DNA of 32,648 bases, from the NCBI GenBank assembly GCA_934630385.1, contig CAKTWE010000015.1, positions 1 to 32,648 of the forward strand, written 5' to 3'. Made by a program: the position numbers and the translations under genes. This document shows, one piece after another, positions 16,576-23,757 of this stretch. The stretch is from an uncultured Collinsella sp. Its GTDB lineage: Bacteria; Actinomycetota; Coriobacteriia; Coriobacteriales; Coriobacteriaceae. The notes beneath the pieces are model-generated. The model was not told where the DNA came from. It did not search any database and was given only the letters and a program-made list of their open reading frames with translations. Position 1 is the first letter of the stretch, and each line of letters starts with the position of its first letter.

Positions 16576-16612
16576 ATGCGGCTGCGAGCGCAAGGCCCGC
16601 GGCCGCATTTGT
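16576..16612 (+). terminator. Hairpin between the NifU-like gene and lgt (weak terminator or attenuator)
   Basis: An 11-bp stem (ATGCGGCTGCG at 16576-16586 with CGCGGCCGCAT at 16598-16608, one G-U pair) is followed by TTTGT. It lies in the 108-nt gap between the NifU-like gene and lgt. Confidence 0.4.
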
Positions 16613-16634
16613 ATGTAGGGAGCAGGGGATCGAT

Positions 16635-17456
16635 ATGCTCAACGACCTCTACCATATGCTTGACCCCGTCGCGATCTCGGCGGGCCCCATCACGATCTAC
16701 TGGTACGGTCTGGCCTATGTGGTCGGCGCCCTGCTTACGGCGGTCGTCATGTATCGCACGCAGCGCCGCTGGGGCTTCAACATCACGATCGATGACCTGA
16801 CGAGCGTCGTGGTCGGCGCGGTCTTTGGCCTTATTATCGGCGCACGCCTGTTCTACGTCGTCTTTTACGGTGATGGCTACTATTGGGCCCACCCGCTCGA
16901 GATCTTTGCCACCAACGAGGGAGGCATGAGCTTCCACGGTGGCCTGGTCGGCGGTATCTTGGGCGGCATCATCGTGTGCCGCATGTATAAGCTCGACGCC
17001 TGGACCATCGCCGACCTTGCCGTTATCGGTGCTCCGCTGGCGCTGTGCCTGGGACGTTGCGCCAACTTCGTGAACGGTGAGCTGTGGGGCAAGCCGACCG
17101 ATCTGCCCTGGGGTGTGGTCTTTGGCGGCACCGCGGGCGATATGCCGCGCCATCCCTCCCAGCTCTACGAGGCGTTTCTTGAGGGCATTGTGCTCTTTTG
17201 TATCCTGCAGGTGCTCAGCCGCAAAAAACCGCTGCTGCCCCAGGGTACGTTTATGGGCGTCTTTGTGATGGGCTACGGCATCGTTCGCTTTTTGATTGAG
17301 TTTGTGCGCGTGCCCGATGCGCAGCTGGGCTATCTGCTGGGCGGCGTCATCACCATGGGTCAGCTGCTGAGCCTGCCGCTCGTAATCGCGGGCCTGGCGC
17401 TCATCATCTTCGCCCGTCGCCGCAACCAGCCCCAGCGCGTCTACCTGGACGCCTAA
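16635..17456 (+). CDS. lgt: Prolipoprotein diacylglyceryl transferase
   Basis: A 273-residue integral membrane enzyme that moves a diacylglyceryl group from phosphatidylglycerol to the lipobox cysteine of prolipoproteins. Seen: about seven hydrophobic segments, MSFHGGLVGG with H101, and the signature GRCANFVNGELWG with R141 and N144. These match E. coli H103, R143 and N146 with a constant offset of two. RHPSQLYEA and the C-terminal REIEF-like FLIEFVRVPD segment are also present. The start at 16635 has AGGGG 6 nt upstream and begins directly before the first membrane segment; an ATG at 16548 would add 29 unconserved residues. The 12-bp palindrome directly after the stop probably ends the transcript. 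Confidence 0.93.
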   Translation: MLNDLYHMLDPVAISAGPITIYWYGLAYVVGALLTAVVMYRTQRRWGFNITIDDLTSVVVGAVFGLIIGARLFYVVFYGDGYYWAHPLEIFATNEGGMSFHGGLVGGILGGIIVCRMYKLDAWTIADLAVIGAPLALCLGRCANFVNGELWGKPTDLPWGVVFGGTAGDMPRHPSQLYEAFLEGIVLFCILQVLSRKKPLLPQGTFMGVFVMGYGIVRFLIEFVRVPDAQLGYLLGGVITMGQLLSLPLVIAGLALIIFARRRNQPQRVYLDA

Positions 17457-17460
17457 CCAC

Positions 17461-17503
17461 CAAAACCACCACAAAGGGGACAGGCACCTTCGTGGTGGTT
17501 TTG
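17461..17503. repeat. REP-like palindrome with GGGGACAG core (also likely lgt terminator)
   Basis: A perfect 12-bp stem (CAAAACCACCAC with GTGGTGGTTTTG) continues, after one mismatch, as AAGG/CCTT around the loop GGACAGGCA. It starts 4 nt after the lgt stop. The right arm carries TTTT, so it may terminate transcription in both directions. A related palindrome with a GGGGTCAG core is at 19727-19757. Confidence 0.6.
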
Positions 17504-17540
17504 CCGAGTTTGATAGGTTTCTAGAAAGGCTTTTTGGACT

Positions 17541-19724
17541 GTGAAGGATTCCGACCTCTCCACAACAGCTGCGCGCGACGCCGCTCGCATTGTTTGGTTT
17601 AAGCGCTATCCCGCCAAGCAGACGCTCATCGCCTTTTTGCTCGCCCTGCTGGCGACCACGGCGTTTTCCATCGATCCCGCCCCGGTGTCGAGCAATGCAG
17701 TCCTGGCGATCGATCCAAAGGCCTCGGGCATGCTTTACGTGTGCTACGAGGTGCTCCTGTCGTTTGCCGGTCACACCGACGCGGTCATGCTGCTCGCGCT
17801 GGCCTGCCTACTCACGTTGCCCTTTCGCTACGTGTTCTTTGGCCGCGGCGACGCTTGGCGCCCATCGGTGATTCTGCCGTCGCTGCTCTTTGCCGTCTGC
17901 ATGGTGTTCGGCCGCAGCTACGATCTTATCGATTCCGCCGAGCTTGTCCTTGGCGACAAGGCGCGCATCATCTGCGCCTGGATCGGCGGCGCGGGCTGGA
18001 TGCTCTTGGCGGTCGTCGCCTTCTACCTTGCGTTTGAGTGCCTGGATTGGCTGAGCACGCGCCGCATTCCGTTTTCGGAGGCGCGCTTTGGCCGCGTATG
18101 GCGCGTGGCCCACGCCGTGCTCTCAAGGCATCCCTTCGCCGGGCCCTTTCTGGTGCTCATGATTGCCTGGGCGCCTACGCTCATTGCCTCGCCGCCCGGC
18201 CTTTTTATGGGAGACACGGGCGCGCAGATTCGCCAGTGGTTTAACTATCCCAACGGTACGAGCGACTACCTGCGCCTGCTCAACCCCAATGTCCTGCTCA
18301 ACGGGCATCATCCGGTTGTGCACACGGCTATCATCGGCTCGTGCGTGCAGCTGGGGCTTTCGGTCTTTAACAGTGCCAATGCGGGGCTTGCCATCTACAC
18401 CTGTGCCCAATTTGTCATCACGGCCGCCTGCATGGCCTATTCCATCTCGTCGCTACGAAAGTTTGGCGTCAGCATGCCCGTTCGTGGCGTGGCGCTGCTG
18501 TTCTTTGTGCTTATGCCGATGTTCTCTAACTATGCGGCACTGCTTACCAAAGACGTGCTCTTTGCCGATGCATTTTTGGTTTTGCTCGTGCAGACCGTCA
18601 AACTCGTTGCCTGCGGCCTTCCCCGTCGTGATGCGAATGCCGAGCGCGTGGGCGAGCCCAGGCCCGTTCTTTTTGCGCGCCACGACTGGTTACTGCTCGT
18701 TTTGGGTGCTTTGGGTTCCACGTTTTTGCGTAACGGCGGCTTGGTGTTTCCGCTGGCGGCGTGCGTGATCGCGGCGGCGTTTTGCGCCTGGGATGCGCAT
18801 GCGGCTCGCCGTGCAGCTAAGCAGGATAGTGCTGCGCCCGCGCTTTGCATGCCGCACTTGCGCTGGGTTGGCATCCTTGCGGTACTGGCACTTTGCCTTG
18901 CCTCTAATGTGTACTTCACCAAGGTCTTTATGCCGGCGCACGACATCACGCCCGGCTCCAAGCGCGAGGTGCTTTCGATTCCGTTCCAGCAGACGGCGCG
19001 TTTTGTGCAAAAGCACGACGGTCTTAACTCGGGCGTGAATCCTACGGTTAAGGAGGACGGCACGATCGTGGAGGCGCCCTGCGACGACCTGGTGACCGAC
19101 GAGGAGCGTGCCGTGATCGACCGGGTGCTCAAGTACGAGAACCTGGGCCGCCGCTACAACCCCGACAAGTCCGACGCCGTCAAAAATTGCTTTAACGAGT
19201 ACGCCTCGCAGGAGGACATCAAGGCCTATTTTGAGGTGTGGGCCCAGATGTTCAAAAAGGACCCCGGGTGCTATATCTCGGCGCTCATCAATAACTACTA
19301 TGGGTATTTTTATCCGAGCGCTCGCGACGCATGGGTCTATAGCACGGCGCGCAGTGCCGAGATCATGGCGAAGCCCGATAACCTCAAGTACTTTGACTTC
19401 CATCCGGTCGATAGCAAGGTCGTGCGCTGGTGCGACCACCTGATTAACCTATATCGCGTGGCGGTGCAGCGCGTCCCGTTTATCTCGCTCACCATGAGCT
19501 CGGCCACCTACGTGTGGATCATGATCGTCGTGGTGGTCTACCTGTTGCGCCGCCATTCGTGGCGCGCGCTGGCCATCTGGATACCGCTACTGGGTGTGCT
19601 CGCCGTGTGCCTGATCGGCCCCTGCAACGGCTCGACCTACATGCGCTACCTGTATCCGGTCATCGCCTGCATGCCCTTTGCCATCGGCGCCACCATCACC
19701 CGCAGCGACCTCCTCTGGTCCTAA
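17541..19724 (+). CDS. Large polytopic membrane protein, GT-C/DUF6020-like
   Basis: A 727-residue membrane protein with many hydrophobic segments in the first 460 residues, then a hydrophilic extracytoplasmic-type domain (about 465-650), and further membrane helices at the end. Seen: FMGDTGAQIRQW followed by NGHHPVVHTAIIG in an early loop. An acidic residue after the first helices and an HHPxxH motif recall the DUF6020 family and GT-C glycosyltransferases, which use lipid-linked sugars. This assignment is from memory of the motifs and is moderate. It starts with GTG at 17541; AAAGG lies 12 nt upstream, rather far, but no better start precedes the first membrane helix. REP-like palindromes lie on both sides of the gene, which appears to be a single transcription unit. 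Confidence 0.7.
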   Translation: MKDSDLSTTAARDAARIVWFKRYPAKQTLIAFLLALLATTAFSIDPAPVSSNAVLAIDPKASGMLYVCYEVLLSFAGHTDAVMLLALACLLTLPFRYVFFGRGDAWRPSVILPSLLFAVCMVFGRSYDLIDSAELVLGDKARIICAWIGGAGWMLLAVVAFYLAFECLDWLSTRRIPFSEARFGRVWRVAHAVLSRHPFAGPFLVLMIAWAPTLIASPPGLFMGDTGAQIRQWFNYPNGTSDYLRLLNPNVLLNGHHPVVHTAIIGSCVQLGLSVFNSANAGLAIYTCAQFVITAACMAYSISSLRKFGVSMPVRGVALLFFVLMPMFSNYAALLTKDVLFADAFLVLLVQTVKLVACGLPRRDANAERVGEPRPVLFARHDWLLLVLGALGSTFLRNGGLVFPLAACVIAAAFCAWDAHAARRAAKQDSAAPALCMPHLRWVGILAVLALCLASNVYFTKVFMPAHDITPGSKREVLSIPFQQTARFVQKHDGLNSGVNPTVKEDGTIVEAPCDDLVTDEERAVIDRVLKYENLGRRYNPDKSDAVKNCFNEYASQEDIKAYFEVWAQMFKKDPGCYISALINNYYGYFYPSARDAWVYSTARSAEIMAKPDNLKYFDFHPVDSKVVRWCDHLINLYRVAVQRVPFISLTMSSATYVWIMIVVVVYLLRRHSWRALAIWIPLLGVLAVCLIGPCNGSTYMRYLYPVIACMPFAIGATITRSDLLWS

Positions 19725-19726
19725 CT

Positions 19727-19757
19727 TGGTGCATTGGGGTCAGCTTAATCTGCACCA
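19727..19757. repeat. REP-like palindrome with GGGGTCAG core
   Basis: The arms TGGTGCA (19727-19733) and TGCACCA (19751-19757) enclose TTGGGGTCAGCTTAA, which itself pairs weakly as TTGGG/CTTAA. Layout and core resemble the element at 17461-17503. It starts just after the stop of the DUF6020-like gene. Confidence 0.5.
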
Positions 19758-19923
19758 CATTGGCGCAAACAAGCCTGATCTCCTTGCCCCAAGGGGCTGC
19801 ATCATCACGACGCCTTCATTTTGGGGTTTATCTTGCAGGCCGGTAGGTATATCATAACGACGTTTGTTTATATTGCCCGAGCATTCACGCTGGGCTTTAG
19901 GTCGAAACCGATAGGAGACACGT

Positions 19924-20730
19924 ATGTCCGGACACTCTAAGTGGGCCACAACCAAGCATCGTAAGGGCGCGCAGGACGCCAAGCGTTCCGCCCTCTTCTC
20001 CAAGCTCAGCCGCAACATCACCGTTGCTGCCCGTCTCGGTGGCGATCCGCTGCCCGAGAACAACGCCAGCCTCGCCGCTGCCGTCGCCAAGGCTAAGGCT
20101 CAGTCCATGCCTAAGGACAAGATCAAGTCCGCTATCGATAAGGCCTTTGGTTCGGGTGCCGACGCCGCCGTCTACGAGAACATCGTGTACGAGGGCTACG
20201 GTCCCGCCGGTGTCGCCGTCTACGTCGACTGCCTGACCGACAACCGCAACCGTACCGCCGCTGATGTCCGTTCCGCCTTCTCCCACGCTGGTGGCAACCT
20301 GGGCACCTCCGGCTCCGTTGCCTTCCAGTTTGAGCGCAAGGGCCAGATCGTCGTCGCCAAGGAGATCCTGGACGAGAACGCCAAGAAGGAGACCATGATC
20401 GCCAACGGTGCTGCCGGTGACGAGGATGAGTTCATGATGGCCATCGCCGAGGCCGGTGGCGAGGACTACGAGGACGCCGGCGAGGAGTGGATCGTCTGGA
20501 CTACTGCCAACGAGGTCATGGCTGTCTCCAAGGCGCTCGAGGAGCAGGGCGTCCAGGTCAAGGGCTCCGAGACCACCATGGTCCCGACCACCCCGACCGA
20601 GGTCTCCGGCGCCGACGCCAAGAAGGTTCAGCGCCTCATCGACCGTCTTGAGGAGCTCGACGACGTCCAGGACGTCTACAGCACCATGGACATGACCGAC
20701 GAGGTCATCGCTGCCCTCGAGGAGGAGTAG
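19924..20730 (+). CDS. yebC: YebC/PmpR family (TACO1-like) protein
   Basis: A 268-residue YebC/TACO1 family protein. Members have been described as transcriptional regulators and, more recently, as ribosome-associated factors that help translate proline-rich stretches. Seen: the signature start MSGHSKWATTKHRKGAQDAKR, the RLGGDPLPENNASLAAAVAKAKAQSMPKDKI segment, the YEGYGPAGVAVYVDCLTDNRNRT block, and the C-terminal domain ending EEE. It is about 20 residues longer than most members, mainly in acidic insertions. AGGAG lies 6 nt before ATG 19924. Codon use is strongly biased, suggesting high expression. A strong terminator follows, so it is not in the amaP operon. Confidence 0.95.
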   Translation: MSGHSKWATTKHRKGAQDAKRSALFSKLSRNITVAARLGGDPLPENNASLAAAVAKAKAQSMPKDKIKSAIDKAFGSGADAAVYENIVYEGYGPAGVAVYVDCLTDNRNRTAADVRSAFSHAGGNLGTSGSVAFQFERKGQIVVAKEILDENAKKETMIANGAAGDEDEFMMAIAEAGGEDYEDAGEEWIVWTTANEVMAVSKALEEQGVQVKGSETTMVPTTPTEVSGADAKKVQRLIDRLEELDDVQDVYSTMDMTDEVIAALEEE

Positions 20731-20799
20731 CGCCCGCACGGATTGAGCCGTGCATATCTGGGCATAATGAAGCGAGCATGCAAGCCTCGTGGAATAGAT

Positions 20800-20842
20800 G
20801 AGCCGGATCCGCGTGCAATGAGGCACCGGACCCGGCTCTTTT
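20800..20842 (+). terminator. Strong intrinsic terminator of yebC
   Basis: A two-part stem, GAGCCGGATCCG (20800-20811) with CGGACCCGGCTC (20827-20838, one mismatch) plus an inner GTGC/GCAC, is followed by TTTT. The T-run merges into TATAAT (20842-20847), which could be the -10 element for amaP. Confidence 0.85.
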
Positions 20843-20847
20843 ATAAT
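20842..20847 (+). promoter_or_regulatory. Possible -10 element (TATAAT) for the amaP operon
   Basis: A perfect TATAAT directly follows the yebC terminator, 50 nt before amaP. No -35 hexamer is evident because the position is inside the terminator stem. Confidence 0.35.
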
Positions 20848-20897
20848 GATGCGAATCGTTTTGCATTCTGTGGATCGAGATTTGAAGGGAGCGCTGC

Positions 20898-21443
20898 ATG
20901 CGCGTGCTCAAACGAGCCCTGGCGATCGTGTATCTTGCCGCCGCCGTCGTGGCGCTGGGAACGTTGGTCTGCCAGTTTTGGGGACCATATACCTATCGCT
21001 TTATGCTGCTGATGCGCGACCCTATGCCTCGCATCGTTGTTACGGCGTGCGGCGGTGTCGTGGCGCTCGGCGTGCTCGTGGGTTTCTTCCGCCTGATGTT
21101 TGCTCGTCGCGAGCCGTCCTGCATGCATCCGGCGGGGGAGCGCAATATCGAGGTCACGCTCGCTGCTCTCTCCTCGTGTGCTCGCACCGCGGCAGAGCGC
21201 GACGACCGAGTGATGGTCGAGCATGTCGAGGCACGCGTGCAGGGCTCCGACGAATCGCGCGTCCGTTTTAAGGTCGACGCCATCGCGCTCGACGACCGGG
21301 ATGTGGCCTCCCTTGCAGCCGCGATGCAGCAACGTATCGAGGAGGCCTGCGACACCATGCTCGGCACGCCGGGCACGATCGCACGCGTTCGTTTTTTGCC
21401 GTCCAAGACTACCGTCCAGACCGTGGAGGTTTCCGGTGAGTGA
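20898..21443 (+). CDS. amaP: AmaP-type alkaline-shock membrane anchor protein
   Basis: A 181-residue protein of the AmaP type, which in Staphylococcus anchors Asp23 to the membrane. Seen: two N-terminal membrane segments (about residues 6-26 and 44-64) with a short loop between them, then a soluble domain with VEHVEARVQGSDESRVRFKVDAIALDD and a late IARVRFLPSKTTVQTVEV strand. AAGGGAG lies 7 nt upstream of ATG 20898. The gene overlaps the next by 8 nt and is followed by a DUF2273 gene and asp23, the standard order, which supports the call more than the weakly conserved sequence alone. Expression is likely linked to cell-envelope stress. Confidence 0.75.
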   Translation: MRVLKRALAIVYLAAAVVALGTLVCQFWGPYTYRFMLLMRDPMPRIVVTACGGVVALGVLVGFFRLMFARREPSCMHPAGERNIEVTLAALSSCARTAAERDDRVMVEHVEARVQGSDESRVRFKVDAIALDDRDVASLAAAMQQRIEEACDTMLGTPGTIARVRFLPSKTTVQTVEVSGE

Positions 21444-21813
21444 TACCAATCAAGACAAGACCGTCCGCACCCCGCGTCTGACTATCGATCAGAGCGCCGT
21501 GCCGGCAGGCGAGGCCGTCGATCCCAAGGTGGAGGGTACCGAGTCGCATGACGTGGTTGCCGATGATTTTGATGAGGCCATGGGTCTCATCAAGGGTACG
21601 GGGGCAGCCATCTGGAGCTACGCCGTCCGTCATCCCAACACCACGCTTGGAGCCGTCGCTGGTTTTGTGCTCGCCGTGCTGGTGCTCACGCTCGGCCTGT
21701 GGGATACGCTCGTCATCGCTTTCTTTGTGCTGATCGGCGCCGTGATTGGCCAGATCCGCGACGGCGAGAACGGGATCGTCAACTTCTTCGGCCGTCTGTT
21801 TAGCGGCCGCTAG
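21436..21813 (+). CDS. DUF2273 small membrane protein
   Basis: A 125-residue protein with an acidic soluble N-terminal half and a DUF2273-type C-terminal half: two hydrophobic segments (about residues 65-85 and 90-103) and the GAVIGQIRDGENG motif near the end. DUF2273 proteins accompany Asp23 and AmaP, and are thought to be part of the same membrane complex. The start is GTG at 21436, with GGAGG 6 nt upstream, inside the end of amaP (8-nt overlap). The 55-residue N-terminal extension is longer than in the short 60-80-residue members of the family. Confidence 0.75.
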   Translation: MSDTNQDKTVRTPRLTIDQSAVPAGEAVDPKVEGTESHDVVADDFDEAMGLIKGTGAAIWSYAVRHPNTTLGAVAGFVLAVLVLTLGLWDTLVIAFFVLIGAVIGQIRDGENGIVNFFGRLFSGR

Positions 21814-21857
21814 CATGTATTCGACCGCCGCGTGTGCGGTGGGCATAAGGAGGAACC

Positions 21858-22379
21858 ATGGCTTTTAACACGAAGGTCGATGTGGCCGATACCGAGCTCG
21901 AGGCGGACGAGACCGTCGCCGCCGAGGCCGAGGACGTAACGCTCGAGGACGAGGCGCTCGTCGAAGCCGAACCCGCCGACGATGCGGACGAGGATGATGA
22001 GGAAGCGGACGAGTCCGAGGATTCGCTGACCTATTCCAACGGTGTGATCGAGAAGATCGTCGCCATGGCCACCCGCGAGGTACCGCACGTCCTGGGCATG
22101 AAGGGCAACCTCATGCACTTTGTGCAGGAGCAGTTCGGTGCCGAGAATCTGACCAAGGGCGTGACGGTCGAGGTCACCGATGACAACCGTGTGGTCGTCA
22201 ACATTTCCGTCATTATCGAGTACGGCGCCTACGCGCCCGCGATTTTCGACGACGTTAAGGCGCGCGTGACCGAGCGTCTGGCTGCGATGACCGGCCTTGA
22301 GGTGGCAGGCGTCAACCTGCGCATCGAGGATGTCATCACCCCCGAGGAGTACGAGCACCGCACCAACCAGCACGAGTAA
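21858..22379 (+). CDS. Asp23/Gls24 family envelope stress response protein
   Basis: A 173-residue Asp23/Gls24 family protein. In Staphylococcus, Asp23 is an abundant protein held at the membrane by AmaP and tied to cell-wall stress. Seen: a very acidic N-terminal 55 residues (runs of Glu and Asp), then the Asp23 domain with YSNGVIEKIVAMATREVPHVLGM, VTVEVTDDNRVVVNISVIIEYG and VNLRIEDVITPEE. The acidic tail is not part of the conserved domain and resembles that of the neighbouring DUF2273 protein. AAGGAGG is 4 nt before ATG 21858. It is the last gene of the amaP operon and is followed by two terminator hairpins. Confidence 0.9.
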   Translation: MAFNTKVDVADTELEADETVAAEAEDVTLEDEALVEAEPADDADEDDEEADESEDSLTYSNGVIEKIVAMATREVPHVLGMKGNLMHFVQEQFGAENLTKGVTVEVTDDNRVVVNISVIIEYGAYAPAIFDDVKARVTERLAAMTGLEVAGVNLRIEDVITPEEYEHRTNQHE

Positions 22380-22414
22380 CCTACCAAAAAGGGATGTTTA
22401 TTTTGGCAGGTTTT
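22380..22414 (+). terminator. Intrinsic terminator after asp23
   Basis: CCTACCAAAA pairs with TTTTGGCAGG (one mismatch) around an 11-nt loop and is followed by TTTT. It starts directly after the asp23 stop codon. Confidence 0.7.
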
Positions 22415-22430
22415 ATCTGCGAAAACGTCA

Positions 22431-22473
22431 AACGGCCGGTCGCACGGATGTATGTGCGGCCGGCCGTTATTTG
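22431..22473 (+). terminator. Second hairpin terminator after asp23
   Basis: A 15-bp stem (AACGGCCGGTCGCAC with GTGCGGCCGGCCGTT, one G-U pair) and 8-nt loop is followed by ATTTG. It backs up the first terminator. Confidence 0.65.
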
Positions 22474-22503
22474 TATGCCCCCGATGTAGGCATACCGCTC
22501 GTC

Positions 22504-22580
22504 TAACTAGGGGTTGCAATCGTCGCGTTCCGCGTTACCCTAATGGGCGCATTGTTTCCAAATTGTTAACGAGGGGTTGC
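22504..22580. repeat. Short direct repeat TAAC(T/G)AGGGGTTGC
   Basis: TAACTAGGGGTTGC (22504-22517) and TAACGAGGGGTTGC (22567-22580) match at 13 of 14 positions. The second includes the ribosome binding site of the YitT gene. It may be an operator pair or chance. Confidence 0.3.
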
Positions 22581-22584
22581 CGTA

Positions 22585-23607
22585 ATGGCTGACGAGCACG
22601 AAACAGAAAGCCAGGCATGGGCGATTGAGGCTGCCGCGGCAGAGGCGGCATCGCGAGCTGCCGAGGAGGTACATCGTCCTCCCGTGGTGCCGATGGAGCG
22701 CGTGGTCGATCGCACCGATATCGAGCGCGGCGAGCGTGCCGGCCAAAAGCGCAGCCAGGAGCCAGGTTTCCCGCGCTTTTTTGCCGAGCTCAATCTGGGC
22801 CTGATTCTTACGGCCTTTGCTATCGTTGCGTTTAAAACCCCTAATCACTTTGCTTTTGGCGGCACCTCGGGCGTGTCGGTTATTCTGTCCACGCTGTTCC
22901 CGACCCTGCCCGTCGGCGTCTTTATGTGGATTATCAACGCGGTTCTCGTCGTCTTGGGCTTTATCTTTTTGGAGCGCAAGGCAATCCTGTGGAGCGTCTT
23001 CGCCTCGTTTGCGCTGTCCGCCTATGTCTCGCTGTTTGAGCTCTTTATTCCGACCGATGTCTCGATGACGGGCGATATGTGGCTCGACCTGTGCTTTGCC
23101 GTGATTCTGCCGGCGCTCGGCAGCGCCATCGTCTTTGATATCGGCGCCTCGACGGGCGGCACGGACATCCTTGCCATGATCCTCAAACGCCGTACCACGC
23201 TCGAGATTGGTCGCGCACTGCTGTTGGTCGATATCGGCATCGTGACCATCGCGGCCTTTTTGTATGGCCCGCGTGTCGGTCTGTATTGCGTGCTTGGCCT
23301 GTTTGCCAAGACGCTTGTGGTCGACAAGGCCATCGAGAGCATTCACTTGCGCAAGGTTTGTACTGTCATTTGCTCCGAGCCGCGCAAAGTCGAGGAGTTT
23401 ATCGTCAAGCATCTCAACCGTACGGCAACTATCAGCCGCGGCTACGGTGCCTTCTCGGGCAAGTGCGTGACGGTGATCATGAGCGTGCTGAGCCGTCGCG
23501 AGGCCGTGCAGCTGCGCCGCTATGTCCGCGATATCGATCCGGGCGCGTTTATCACGATCGTCGACAGTTCCGAGATCGTGGGCAAGGGCTTCCGCGGCAC
23601 GAACTAG
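22585..23607 (+). CDS. YitT family membrane protein with DUF2179 domain
   Basis: A 340-residue YitT-family membrane protein. Seen: a charged, Ala/Glu-rich cytoplasmic N-terminus of about 65 residues, then five to six hydrophobic segments, with the family features PNHFAFGGTSGVSVILS and FDIGASTGGTDILAMI. The C-terminal soluble DUF2179 domain (about 255-335) contains ISRGYGAFSG and ends with VDSSEIVGKGF. The family's transport substrate is not established. GAGGGG lies 8 nt before ATG 22585. The gene stands alone after the asp23 terminators. The N-terminal extension is longer than is usual in the family. Confidence 0.9.
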   Translation: MADEHETESQAWAIEAAAAEAASRAAEEVHRPPVVPMERVVDRTDIERGERAGQKRSQEPGFPRFFAELNLGLILTAFAIVAFKTPNHFAFGGTSGVSVILSTLFPTLPVGVFMWIINAVLVVLGFIFLERKAILWSVFASFALSAYVSLFELFIPTDVSMTGDMWLDLCFAVILPALGSAIVFDIGASTGGTDILAMILKRRTTLEIGRALLLVDIGIVTIAAFLYGPRVGLYCVLGLFAKTLVVDKAIESIHLRKVCTVICSEPRKVEEFIVKHLNRTATISRGYGAFSGKCVTVIMSVLSRREAVQLRRYVRDIDPGAFITIVDSSEIVGKGFRGTN

Positions 23608-23757
23608 CGCGGATGCGCCCTTTGAATCATTGAATAAAGCCGTCTACGCTGCAAATCGGTCATCTTGGAGTATTTGTCCCCACATTAGGCGATAATGTTG
23701 CCAAAGACATCGTTTGCGATCCAGGTGATTCGCTCTAGATACGAAGGGATGATTTCG

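Noticed and set aside
14571..17774. Two long minus-strand frames opposite coaX through lgt
   Set aside because: Both run across several well-supported plus-strand genes and intergenic signals, with basic low-complexity products.
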